64,000 nucleotides of DNA from Halorubrum salinarum (GTDB lineage Archaea > Halobacteriota > Halobacteria > Halobacteriales > Haloferacaceae), in NCBI RefSeq assembly GCF_013267195.1, contig NZ_CP053941.1, forward strand, positions 1,426,001 to 1,490,000, given 5' to 3'. Every line of letters starts with the position of its first letter. The stretch's first letter is position 1. The position numbers were made by a program, and so were the translations under genes. This document shows positions 8,000 to 15,287 of this stretch, in pieces. The notes below the pieces were generated by a model. That model searched no databases and was not told where the DNA came from. It was given only the letters and a program-made list of their open reading frames with translations.

Positions 8000-9784
8000 A
8001 TGGCCGAACTGACATCGACTGACGAGCCGGTCGAGTACGCGCGCGAGGACGTGTCCGTCCTCGTCGTCGGCGCCGGCGCGGCCGGCGCGCGCACCGCCAT
8101 CGAGCTGGCCGAACGCGGGGTCGAGGACGTGCTCGTGCTCGGCAAGCGCGGACACGGCGACGCGCACACCACCTGGGCGCGGGGCGGGATCAACGGCGCC
8201 CTCGGCACCCACGACCCCGAGGACTCGCCGGCGATCCACGCCGCCGACACGCTCAACGAGGGCCACTTCGTCAACGACCCGGCGAAGGTGGAGACGGTAA
8301 CCGAACAGATGCCAGAGCGCCTCCGCGAGCTCGACGAGTGGGGGATGGCGTACTCCCGCACGGACGGCGGCGAGATCGACCAGCGCTTCTTCGGCGCGCA
8401 GTCGTTCCGCCGGACCGCCTTCGCGGGCGACCACACCGGCGAGTCGCTGTTGGACACGCTCGTCGAACGCGCACAGGAGCTGTCGGTGCCGTACCGCGAG
8501 AACGTGATGATAACGAAGCTCGTCTCCGACGGCGACGCGGTCCACGGCGCCGTCGGCTTCGACATGGACACGGGCGAGTTCCTCCTGTTTAACGCCGGTA
8601 TCGTCGTCCTCGCGGCCGGCGGCCACGCGGCGATATACGACCGCCACACGTCGCGCGACGACGAGAACAACGGCGACGGCGCGGCGCTGGCGTACGACGC
8701 CGGCGCGTCGCTCATGGACATGGAGTTCATGCAGTTCCATCCCACCGGGATGGCGGTCGACGAGACCGACCCGGAGTGGGCGCCGTGGAGCGGTCGGCTC
8801 GTCACCGAAGCCGTCCGCGGCGAGGGGGGCCGCCTGTTCAACGCCGAGGGCGAACGCTTCATGGAGCGCTACTCGCCGGACCAGATGGAACTCGACGCCC
8901 GCGACGTGGTCGCCAGGGCGATCGCGCGGGAGATCGCCGAGGGGCGCGGCACGGAGAACGGCGGCGTCTACCTCGACATCTCCCACCGCGACGCCGACTT
9001 CGTCCGCGAGCGCCTCCCACGGATGTACGAGCGGTTCGACGACCTCGGGGTCGACATGGCGGAGGAACCGGTCGAGGTGGCGCCGACCTCCCACTACGGG
9101 ATGGGCGGCGTCGCGGTCGACGACGACGGCGAGACCGACGTGGACGGGCTGTTCGCCATCGGCGAGACGATGGCGGGGGTCCACGGCGCCAACCGCCTCG
9201 GCGGGAACTCGCTGGCCGAGACCGTCGCGTACGGCGTGGTCGCGGGCGAGCGGATCGCCGACCGCGCCGACGGACCGGGCGAGGTCCCGACCGACCTGCG
9301 CGAGACGCTCGTCGATCCGCACCTCGCCGACCTGCGGGCGATGGCCGACAGCGACGGCGAGAACGATGTTGACGCGGTGCTCGCCGACCTCCGCGAGCTG
9401 ATGTGGGACCACGCCGGGATCCTCCGCGACGAGTCGTCGCTCCGCGAGGGACTCGACCGCCTCGCCGACGTCCGCGACCGCGCGGCCGACCTCCGCGTCG
9501 GCCCGGTGACGAGCGAGTCGTTCGAGCTCGCGGTCGACCTCGGATTCATGATCGTCGCCGCCGAGGCGGTGCTCCGCGGCGCGCTCGAACGCGAGGAGTC
9601 CCGCGGCGCTCACTACCGGACCGACTTCCCCGACCGCGACCCCGACTGGCGGCGTAACCTCTACTTCGACGCCCCCGACGTCGGCGGCATGGCGCTCAGG
9701 AGCGAGCCGGTCGACGAGCCGAGCGAGGCGGTCCAGGCCGCGCTCGACGAGGGGCACGAGCTGGACTACCACCAGTTGGAGTAG
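8000..9784 (+). CDS. FAD-dependent oxidoreductase, SdhA/FrdA/NadB flavoprotein family
   Basis: Flavoprotein of 594 residues that would transfer hydride between FAD and a dicarboxylate. It shows the FAD-binding VVGAGAAGARTAIELAERG near residue 16-35, the covalent-flavin-type region HTTWARGGINGALG, substrate-site FHPTGMAVDETDPEW, the catalytic block LVTEAVRGEGGRLFN and ELDARDVVARAIAREI, then PTSHYGMGGVAVD and GANRLGGNSLAETVAYG. HYGMGG and NRLGGNSL resemble succinate dehydrogenase/fumarate reductase more than L-aspartate oxidase, which usually has SNSLLE. The gene is isolated: no iron-sulfur or membrane-anchor subunits are adjacent, and no nadA or nadC. Substrate therefore stays open (fumarate, succinate or aspartate). 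The ATG at 8000 was preferred over an in-frame start 36 bases earlier. Confidence 0.85.
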   Translation: MAELTSTDEPVEYAREDVSVLVVGAGAAGARTAIELAERGVEDVLVLGKRGHGDAHTTWARGGINGALGTHDPEDSPAIHAADTLNEGHFVNDPAKVETVTEQMPERLRELDEWGMAYSRTDGGEIDQRFFGAQSFRRTAFAGDHTGESLLDTLVERAQELSVPYRENVMITKLVSDGDAVHGAVGFDMDTGEFLLFNAGIVVLAAGGHAAIYDRHTSRDDENNGDGAALAYDAGASLMDMEFMQFHPTGMAVDETDPEWAPWSGRLVTEAVRGEGGRLFNAEGERFMERYSPDQMELDARDVVARAIAREIAEGRGTENGGVYLDISHRDADFVRERLPRMYERFDDLGVDMAEEPVEVAPTSHYGMGGVAVDDDGETDVDGLFAIGETMAGVHGANRLGGNSLAETVAYGVVAGERIADRADGPGEVPTDLRETLVDPHLADLRAMADSDGENDVDAVLADLRELMWDHAGILRDESSLREGLDRLADVRDRAADLRVGPVTSESFELAVDLGFMIVAAEAVLRGALEREESRGAHYRTDFPDRDPDWRRNLYFDAPDVGGMALRSEPVDEPSEAVQAALDEGHELDYHQLE

Positions 9785-9803
9785 CGGTGTCGAAGGCTCC
9801 GGA

Positions 9804-10082
9804 TCACCCGCCCCGCTTCCGGTACCAGACGCGCTCGCCGACCGGCGACTCCCCCTCCGCGGTCGGTAGCCGGCTCACGAACAGGTCCCTGACGGCGAAC
9901 GTGATCACCAGCTCGACCGGCCCGTCGTCGCCGTCCGCCTCGCCCTCCGATTCGGCTTCCCCGACCGGTCGCACCGTCACGACGCAGTGGCCGTCGCGCT
10001 CCCCGACCGACTCGACGACGCCGACGGACCACCGGTCGACGTGGTGCGACGGCTCCCTCGCGTGGACGCGGTCGTGGTTCAC
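9804..10082 (-). CDS. Hypothetical protein downstream of acetyltransferase
   Basis: Unrecognised 92-residue protein, predicted soluble and acidic. It starts with GTG inside a GTGA overlap with the stop codon of the acetyltransferase gene (start 10080-10082, stop 10079-10081), a strong sign of translational coupling. It reads as a small beta-rich domain: VDRWSVGVVESV, GHCVVTVRPVGE, an acidic loop of about 12 residues, VELVITFAVRDLFVSRL and VGERVWYRKRGG at the end. It ends 19 bases from the convergent flavoprotein gene. Codon use matches its neighbours. Function unknown; the coupling suggests it acts with the acetyltransferase. Confidence 0.65.
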   Translation of the reverse strand: MNHDRVHAREPSHHVDRWSVGVVESVGERDGHCVVTVRPVGEAESEGEADGDDGPVELVITFAVRDLFVSRLPTAEGESPVGERVWYRKRGG

Positions 10083-10711
10083 GACCGGCCCGCTCCCGGG
10101 TCGACCTCGTCGCCCGCGACCCGTCGCACCGCGAGCGCTCCCTCGCAGACGCACTCGCCCTCGCACTTCGGACACTTGTCGGCCGACCGCTCGATCGGGT
10201 CGCGGTGGACCGTCTCGTAGCCGTGCGCGTCGAACAGCTTCTCCGGGGAGTCGTCGCCGCCGTGGTACCACGAGTCCGCGAGGAAGCAGTCGACGCCGCG
10301 GTCCGCGCCGACCGCGTGGAGGCGTTCGAGCAGCCGGCTCCCGATCCCGCGTCCGGTCGCGTCGTCGCGGACGTACCCCATCTCCAGGTGTCCGTACAGC
10401 CCGGCGTCGGGGAGCAGGTCGGGGTCGTCGAAGAAGTACATCTCGTCGGCGACGGCGTCGGGGGCGGCGAGCTCCCGGAGCGCCATCACCCCGAGGATCC
10501 GGCCGCTCTCGTCGCCCTCGCGGCCTCCTCCGGGACCTGCCTCTCCCGCGTCTTCCGCGCCGGCCTCGACCGCGACCAGCACGTGGTACGTCGGGTCGTC
10601 GAGCCCGAGGTCGACGCCGTAGGAACTGCCCTCGCTGAAGTGCGAGGTGATGAGCGCCTCCAGCGCCTCGGCGTCGTCCGGCCGCGGGTCCCGGATCGCG
10701 ATCTCGTCCAT
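10079..10711 (-). CDS. GNAT-family N-acetyltransferase with C-terminal cysteine motif
   Basis: Acetyl-CoA dependent acetyltransferase of 210 residues, substrate unknown. The GNAT core shows IRDPRPDDAEALEALI at the N-terminus, the strand ILGVMALREL, and the acetyl-CoA-binding VRDDATGRGIGSRLLERL, followed by CFLADSWYHGG and ALFDAHGYE-like ends. An acidic glycine-rich loop of about 25 residues is inserted after the second strand. The C-terminus adds KCPKCEGECVCEG, four cysteines that could bind zinc, which is unusual for the family. The ATG at 10709-10711 starts right at the domain. The downstream small gene overlaps by four bases. Confidence 0.85.
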   Translation of the reverse strand: MDEIAIRDPRPDDAEALEALITSHFSEGSSYGVDLGLDDPTYHVLVAVEAGAEDAGEAGPGGGREGDESGRILGVMALRELAAPDAVADEMYFFDDPDLLPDAGLYGHLEMGYVRDDATGRGIGSRLLERLHAVGADRGVDCFLADSWYHGGDDSPEKLFDAHGYETVHRDPIERSADKCPKCEGECVCEGALAVRRVAGDEVDPGAGRS

Positions 10712-10782
10712 CGACGGAGGGAACGTCGCCGCGGAGTAAGAGCGGTGCGGTGCCGGAACCCGGACGTTCCCGCGGCCCGCGG

Positions 10783-11916
10783 TCACCGGCCGGCGTCCGG
10801 CCGCCAGACGCCCTGTCGCCGGTCGAGCCACGCGACGACGGCGACGTGCGGCAGCGTCATGGCCGCGATGGCGACCAGCGACACGGCCAGCAGGTCGCCC
10901 GGCGCCGCCACGCCGGCGGGCACCGAGACCCCGACCGCGCCCACGACGAGGAAGCCGCCGAGCGTGAGCGGCGCGGCGTCGCGACCGAAGCGGGCGAGCG
11001 CGCCGACCGCGTCGCCGGCCGACGCCGCGCTCGCCGCCTCGGGGTCGACGAGGACCAGCCGCCCGACGTGCCGGAGCGCGTGCCACAGCGCGAAGTACAC
11101 CCCGATCGCGAACACCGGCGCCGCGAGCAGGAACCACGCCCACAGGACGGCGAGCTCGCCCACGTCCCGGCGCCACCCGCCCGCGTCGCGGCCGTTCTTC
11201 ACGCGACGGTAGCCGAGCCCGACCGACGCCAGCGTCGCGGCCGCCATCCCGACCCCGACGCCGGCCCGGACCGCGGGCGCGAACAGCGGGTCGACCGCGG
11301 CCGCCGCCGCGCCGGCGTCGACGAGGAACAGCCCGACGATCCACTCGGCCACCAGCCGGTACTCCTCCGGGTGCGCGAGGAGGGGGACGCCCATCGGGAG
11401 GCCCCCGCGGACGACGAGCGCCAGCCACCGCTCCGCCGACGAGGGGAGGTGGTCGACGCCGGCTATCGCGAGCGTCGCCACGTCGCCCTGCCCCCAGTGG
11501 AGCCACGTGAGCGCGATGAACCCGACGAACGCGGCGACGGGCGCCGCGAAGAACGCGGCGACGACCGCGCCGCCGAGGACCCCGTAGACGACCGAGACGA
11601 CCGCGATCGACCGCCGGAGCGACACGTCCGGATCGGCCCGGAGCGGGACGAGGTGGTCGACCGCGCCGTGCGCCATCCCGACGGCGAGGGTGCCGAGCGC
11701 GAACGCCGCGACGCCGACTTCGACCGGAAACAGGGGGGTCACGGCGCCGACCGGGAGCAGCGCGGCCAGCGCCAGCGCCGGGCGGCGCGCGAACCAGCGG
11801 TCGACCCGTTCGCTCGCGGCGTCGGCCGCCTCCGGCGCGTCCGCCGCGCCCGCTCCGGGATCGCGCGCCGCCGCGGTGCGGGACTCGGCCGCGCCCGTCG
11901 ACGCCGCCTCAGTCAT
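10783..11916 (-). CDS. blh: Brp/Blh-type beta-carotene 15,15'-dioxygenase
   Basis: Cleaves beta-carotene centrally to retinal in the membrane. The 377 residues make about eight to ten membrane segments. Family histidines that bind iron are visible in MAHGAVDHLVPLRA, WLHWGQGDVATL with AGVDHLPS, FALWHALRHVGRLV and TLPHVAVVAWLDRRQG. The N-terminal 35 residues are an Ala/Glu-rich soluble extension. The ATG start overlaps the end of the lycopene cyclase gene by eight bases, so the two steps lycopene to beta-carotene to retinal are encoded as one transcription unit. No rhodopsin gene is in the window, so the retinal consumer must lie elsewhere. Brp and Blh are close paralogues in haloarchaea, so the symbol is a choice between two. 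Confidence 0.9.
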   Translation of the reverse strand: MTEAASTGAAESRTAAARDPGAGAADAPEAADAASERVDRWFARRPALALAALLPVGAVTPLFPVEVGVAAFALGTLAVGMAHGAVDHLVPLRADPDVSLRRSIAVVSVVYGVLGGAVVAAFFAAPVAAFVGFIALTWLHWGQGDVATLAIAGVDHLPSSAERWLALVVRGGLPMGVPLLAHPEEYRLVAEWIVGLFLVDAGAAAAAVDPLFAPAVRAGVGVGMAAATLASVGLGYRRVKNGRDAGGWRRDVGELAVLWAWFLLAAPVFAIGVYFALWHALRHVGRLVLVDPEAASAASAGDAVGALARFGRDAAPLTLGGFLVVGAVGVSVPAGVAAPGDLLAVSLVAIAAMTLPHVAVVAWLDRRQGVWRPDAGR

Positions 11917-12742
11917 CGACCACGTCGGGGTCCGGGTCGGCGGGCGGTTCCGGGCCGGGAACGTCGCGCTCGCCGTCGCCCGACGGGGACGGCTCCGCGA
12001 CCGCCCGGCCCCGCCGGTCGTTCCAGTCGAGCACCCACTCGAAGAGGACGAGTCCGTTGACGGTCATCACGCCGGCCGAGGCGAAGAAGAGCATCTCCTC
12101 GATCGGGAGCCCGAGAACGGCGACGCCCGTCGTTAGCTCGGGCGAGAGGTACCACGTGCCCATTCCGATCGCGATCCGGTCGGCGATCCAGAAGTACGCG
12201 GCCGGGATCAGCGTGGCCGCCAGCCACATCCTGGGCGTCCGCACGAGGTACCCGCCGCCGACCCCCCACTGGAGCGCGAGGACGGGACCGACCCACGCGA
12301 TCAGCCCGCCGAGGTAGAGGAACGAGGGGTCGAGGAGGACGAGTCCGAGCCCGATCGGCACCATCGCGAGGCCGACCGCGACGCCGGCGATCCGCGGCTC
12401 GCGGTCGAAGTCGCCCTCGCGGAACGTCGGGTCGAACCCGATCAGGTGGAGCGCGAACGCGGTGACGACGGTCTGGATGGTGAAGAAGAGGTACTCGCCG
12501 AGCGGGATCGACAGCGCGCGGACGAGCACCGCGCCGTCGGCGTACCCCCACGCGCCCTGCCGGATCATGTAGCTGATCCACGGGGTCGTGTAGAGGTACG
12601 CGATGGCGACGAGGATCGCGATGCCGGCCGTCGCGCGACGCCGCCGGACCGCGTCGTAGCGCGGCGCGAGGTACCACAGCGCCGCGACCACGGGGAGACT
12701 GAAGACGAGGTGGAACTGGAGATACGTTAGCGTCGGCAGCAT
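11909..12742 (-). CDS. crtY: Lycopene beta-cyclase, CrtYcd fusion type
   Basis: Integral membrane enzyme forming beta-carotene from lycopene. The 277 residues contain two homologous units of about three membrane helices each. The family's repeated acidic motif occurs as SIPLGEYLFFTIQTVV in the first half and GLPIEEMLFFASAGVMTV in the second, with TPWISYMIRQGAWGYADG and GTWYLSPELTTGVAVLG upstream of each. The last 40 residues are hydrophilic and acidic. The start MLPTLTYLQFHLVFSLPV places the first helix at the N-terminus. A GAAATATACGG box at about 12772-12782 on this strand can serve as promoter. The dioxygenase gene follows with an eight-base overlap. Confidence 0.92.
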   Translation of the reverse strand: MLPTLTYLQFHLVFSLPVVAALWYLAPRYDAVRRRRATAGIAILVAIAYLYTTPWISYMIRQGAWGYADGAVLVRALSIPLGEYLFFTIQTVVTAFALHLIGFDPTFREGDFDREPRIAGVAVGLAMVPIGLGLVLLDPSFLYLGGLIAWVGPVLALQWGVGGGYLVRTPRMWLAATLIPAAYFWIADRIAIGMGTWYLSPELTTGVAVLGLPIEEMLFFASAGVMTVNGLVLFEWVLDWNDRRGRAVAEPSPSGDGERDVPGPEPPADPDPDVVDD

Positions 12743-12848
12743 CGAACCACCCCAGCAGAGACACTCATACCCGTATATTTCGCTTCGTTTCTCTTTAACC
12801 CTTCAGCCGAACGTCGTCAGGTACCGCCGGACCGAACCGGTTCGGCCG

Positions 12849-13499
12849 TCACTCGGCGTCCGCGAGGACGCCGTGCGCCTCCAGCACCTTCCCGAGCCGG
12901 TACATGGAGGCGACGACCGAGTCGCAGACGGGGCGCACCGCGGACTTCGGGACGAAGCCGACCGCGAGCCCCGCGGCCTCAAGCATCGGCAGGTCGTTCG
13001 CGCCGTCGCCGACCGCCACCGTCTCGGTCATCGGGACGCCCACCTCCGCGGCGAGGTCGGCGAGCGCGTCGTCCTTCGTCCCCTCGATCAGCGGCCCCTC
13101 GGCCTCGCCGGTGAGCGCGCCGTCCGCGTCGGTCGGCAGCCGGTTGGCGACGATCGTGTCGACGGCGACGCCCTCGCGGTCGAGCGCCGCCTCGACGCCG
13201 CGCTCGAACCCGCCCGTGAGCACGGCGACGTGGTGGCCCTCGTCGCGTAAGCGCTCGATGAGGCGCGCGGCGCCGGGACGGATCCGGACCGCGTCGAAGG
13301 CGTCCTCGGCGTCGGCCGCCGACAGGCCCTCCAGCAGCGCCGCGCGCCGGTAGAGACTCTCGGCGTAGCCGATCTTGTCGTTCATCGCCCGCTCGGTGAT
13401 CTCGGCGACCTCGTCGGTGACGCCCGCCCGCTCGGCGAGCAGGACCGTCATCTCGGAGTCGGAGAGCGTCCCGTCGAAGTCGAACGCGATGAGGCTCAT
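12849..13499 (-). CDS. serB: Phosphoserine phosphatase SerB (HAD family)
   Basis: Last step of serine synthesis, dephosphorylating phosphoserine; magnesium-dependent, cytoplasmic. The 216 residues have the four HAD motifs: motif I FDFDGTLSDSE at residues 5-15, with nucleophile Asp, motif II VAVLTGGFERGVE, the Lys motif within LIEGTKDDAL, and motif III/IV AVGDGANDLPMLEAAG. The cap region between motif I and II has MNDKIGYAESLYRR, as in SerB. The ATG at 13497-13499 directly precedes motif I; an upstream in-frame extension lacks conserved sequence. Thr and Asn at the usual substrate positions are present, but other small HAD phosphatases share these motifs, so substrate is the only doubt. Confidence 0.88.
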   Translation of the reverse strand: MSLIAFDFDGTLSDSEMTVLLAERAGVTDEVAEITERAMNDKIGYAESLYRRAALLEGLSAADAEDAFDAVRIRPGAARLIERLRDEGHHVAVLTGGFERGVEAALDREGVAVDTIVANRLPTDADGALTGEAEGPLIEGTKDDALADLAAEVGVPMTETVAVGDGANDLPMLEAAGLAVGFVPKSAVRPVCDSVVASMYRLGKVLEAHGVLADAE

Positions 13500-13581
13500 G
13501 GCGTCCGTTCGTCGCGGCGGGGCCTTGAAGCGCGCGGTCGGCCGCGAATTTAACCGACCGGCGGGTCGCCGCCCGGGCCGC

Positions 13582-13770
13582 TCACAGCCGCTCGCCGCGG
13601 TACTCGAAGTACGTGACCGCCTCGGCACACCAGGCGCAGCCGCACTCGCTGTAGTAGCCGCTCCGGCCGGTGAGTCGGTCGGGGCTGGTGACCCGAATCC
13701 CGCGCTGGAACCGCTCCGCGAGCTCGTGGTAGCGCTCGCACTCCTTCCAGAACGACGCCGCAGCGTCCAT
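13582..13770 (-). CDS. Small hypothetical protein with cysteine pair
   Basis: Unrecognised 62-residue protein. It begins MDAAASFWKECERYHEL and has GYYSECGCAWCAEAV near the C-terminus, giving Cys residues in a CxCxxC arrangement that could bind a metal. The start at 13768-13770 was chosen because an AT-rich ATTCAAATG stretch lies about 25-33 bases upstream. A start at 13797 in the same frame has no such box. It lies between serB and another small ORF on the same strand without overlap. Codon use is haloarchaeal. Confidence 0.55.
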   Translation of the reverse strand: MDAAASFWKECERYHELAERFQRGIRVTSPDRLTGRSGYYSECGCAWCAEAVTYFEYRGERL

Positions 13771-13859
13771 CGCGTCCGATCTACGCGTAACTCGCATTTG
13801 AATGTTACTCCGAGCCCACCCGCTCGGCGCCGCTACGGCCGTCCGCCGGCCGCGCTCGC

Positions 13860-14063
13860 TCACTCGCCGTCCGCGTCGGCGAGGAACTCCACGTCGCCGG
13901 CGATGACCGCGCTCGCGATGACCCCGACGCCGACGAGCGTCGCGACCCCGAGGGTGGTCAGCGTCACCGAGAGCGCGGACCCGCCGACGGCGACGCCGAC
14001 GAACGCCCCGACGGCGCCGCCGACGCCGCCGGCGATCACCGCCAGCGTCTGTGCCTCCCGCAT
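13860..14063 (-). CDS. Small membrane protein, two glycine-rich helices
   Basis: Predicted 67-residue membrane protein of unknown function. Two hydrophobic segments, about residues 7-28 (VIAGGVGGAVGAFVGVAV) and 32-54 (TLTTLGVATLVGVGVIAS), are rich in glycine and alanine, and the tail is acidic (EFLADADGE). A clear promoter box CTTATAAACG lies at 14084-14093, 21-30 bases before the ATG at 14061-14063, supporting a leaderless gene. Glycine zipper patterns suggest oligomerising helices, but this is only compositional. Confidence 0.6.
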   Translation of the reverse strand: MREAQTLAVIAGGVGGAVGAFVGVAVGGSALSVTLTTLGVATLVGVGVIASAVIAGDVEFLADADGE

Positions 14064-14171
14064 AGGTGTCGATTCAGTAACACCGTTTATAAGCGTTCCT
14101 GCCGGGTTCTCTCGGGTGATAACGACGAGCGCGTCGGCGATCGGCGGCGCGCCCGTCCCCTGCCCGGCCTC

Positions 14172-15155
14172 TCAGCGCGGGTACTGCCGTCCGAGGTCGA
14201 CGCCGGTCGTCGCCGACTCGCTTCCGTCCGCCGCGCCGCCCGTCTCATCCGTACCGCTCGCGCTGTCCCCGTCGTCCGCGCCGTCCCCGTCGCCCGCGGT
14301 CTCGCCCTCGCCGCCCGGGCTCACGCTGCCGGTCCGGTAGCCGGCCATGTCGAGGGTGACGTACTCGAAGCCGAGGTCGGTCAGGTGCTCGTGGACGGCG
14401 TCGGCGAAGGCGGGATCGAGCGCGCGCTCCAGCTCGTCGGGCGCGATCTCGACGCGGGCGAGCCCGTCGTGGTCGCGGACGCGGAACCCCTCGAAGCCCC
14501 ACTCGCGGAGCACGCGCTCGGCCTTCTCGACGCGGGTCAGCCGCTCCTCGGTCACCTCCAGCCCGGTCGGGATCCGCGAGGAGAGACACGCCATCGACGG
14601 CTTGTCGGCCACGGAGAGGTCGTAGGCGTCGGCGATCGCGCGGACCTCCTCCTTCGCGATCCCGGCGTCCAGGAGGGGGGAGAACACGTCGAGCTCCTCG
14701 ACCGCGCGGAGTCCGGGTCGGTGCCCCTCGCCCGGGTCGTCCGCGTTCGTCCCGTCACAGACCGTGTCGATCCCCCGCTCTCTCGCCGTCTCGTACATCT
14801 TCCCGAGCCGCATCGTCCGGCAGTGGTAACACCGGTCGCCGTCGTTCGCGACGAAGTTCGGGTCGTCGAGCTCGGAGAAGGTGACCGTCTCGTGGTCGAT
14901 CCCGATTTCCCCGGCGACCCGCCGCGCGTCGTCGAGCTCCGCCGCGGGGAGCGTCTCGCTGCGGGCGGTACACGCCACGGCGTCCCCGCCGAGCGCGTCC
15001 CGGGCCAGCGCCGCGACGACCGCCGAGTCGACGCCGCCCGAGAACGCGACGAGCACCCCGTCGCGCTCGCCGAGCGCGTCGCGGGCGCTCGCCGCCTTCG
15101 CCGCCGTCTCGGGGTCGAGCGACCCGTCGCCGACGGGCCGCGCGTTCTGACTCAT
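14172..15155 (-). CDS. larE: LarE, ATP-dependent sacrificial sulfur transferase
   Basis: Builds the nickel-pincer nucleotide cofactor by donating sulfur from its own cysteine after adenylating the carboxylated nicotinate intermediate. The 327 residues show the PP-loop VAFSGGVDSAVVAALARDA at about residues 34-52, FVANDGDRCYHCRTMRLGKM with a CxxC-like pair, VCDGTNADDPGEGHRPGLRA, and DKPSMACLSSRIPTG, which carries the cysteine thought to be sacrificed. The last 45 residues are a low-complexity acidic Gly/Asp/Ser tail not needed by the fold. The start at 15153-15155 gives the usual short leader before the PP-loop. larB lies 40 kb away at 55295; larC is not in the window. Confidence 0.88.
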   Translation of the reverse strand: MSQNARPVGDGSLDPETAAKAASARDALGERDGVLVAFSGGVDSAVVAALARDALGGDAVACTARSETLPAAELDDARRVAGEIGIDHETVTFSELDDPNFVANDGDRCYHCRTMRLGKMYETARERGIDTVCDGTNADDPGEGHRPGLRAVEELDVFSPLLDAGIAKEEVRAIADAYDLSVADKPSMACLSSRIPTGLEVTEERLTRVEKAERVLREWGFEGFRVRDHDGLARVEIAPDELERALDPAFADAVHEHLTDLGFEYVTLDMAGYRTGSVSPGGEGETAGDGDGADDGDSASGTDETGGAADGSESATTGVDLGRQYPR

Positions 15156-15287
15156 GGCCGGCGTTCGCGGCCCGCGTGAAAAAGCCCGTCGCACGCGGAA
15201 TCGACGCCGGCCGTCCGGGGCCCGGGAGCGGCGAGCCGCGGGAGCGACCCGCACGCTTTAGACCGTAGCCGCGATACCGGCCGGTAG

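Noticed and set aside
6977-9772. A 931-codon open frame on the minus strand, and similar very long frames at 1109-3769, 20778-23249, 32126-34813, 38985-41762 and 58074-60398
   Set aside because: They are antisense or frame-shifted shadows of clear genes on the other strand or frame. Their translations are Arg-, Val- or Gly-rich without domains, as expected in GC-rich DNA with biased third positions.
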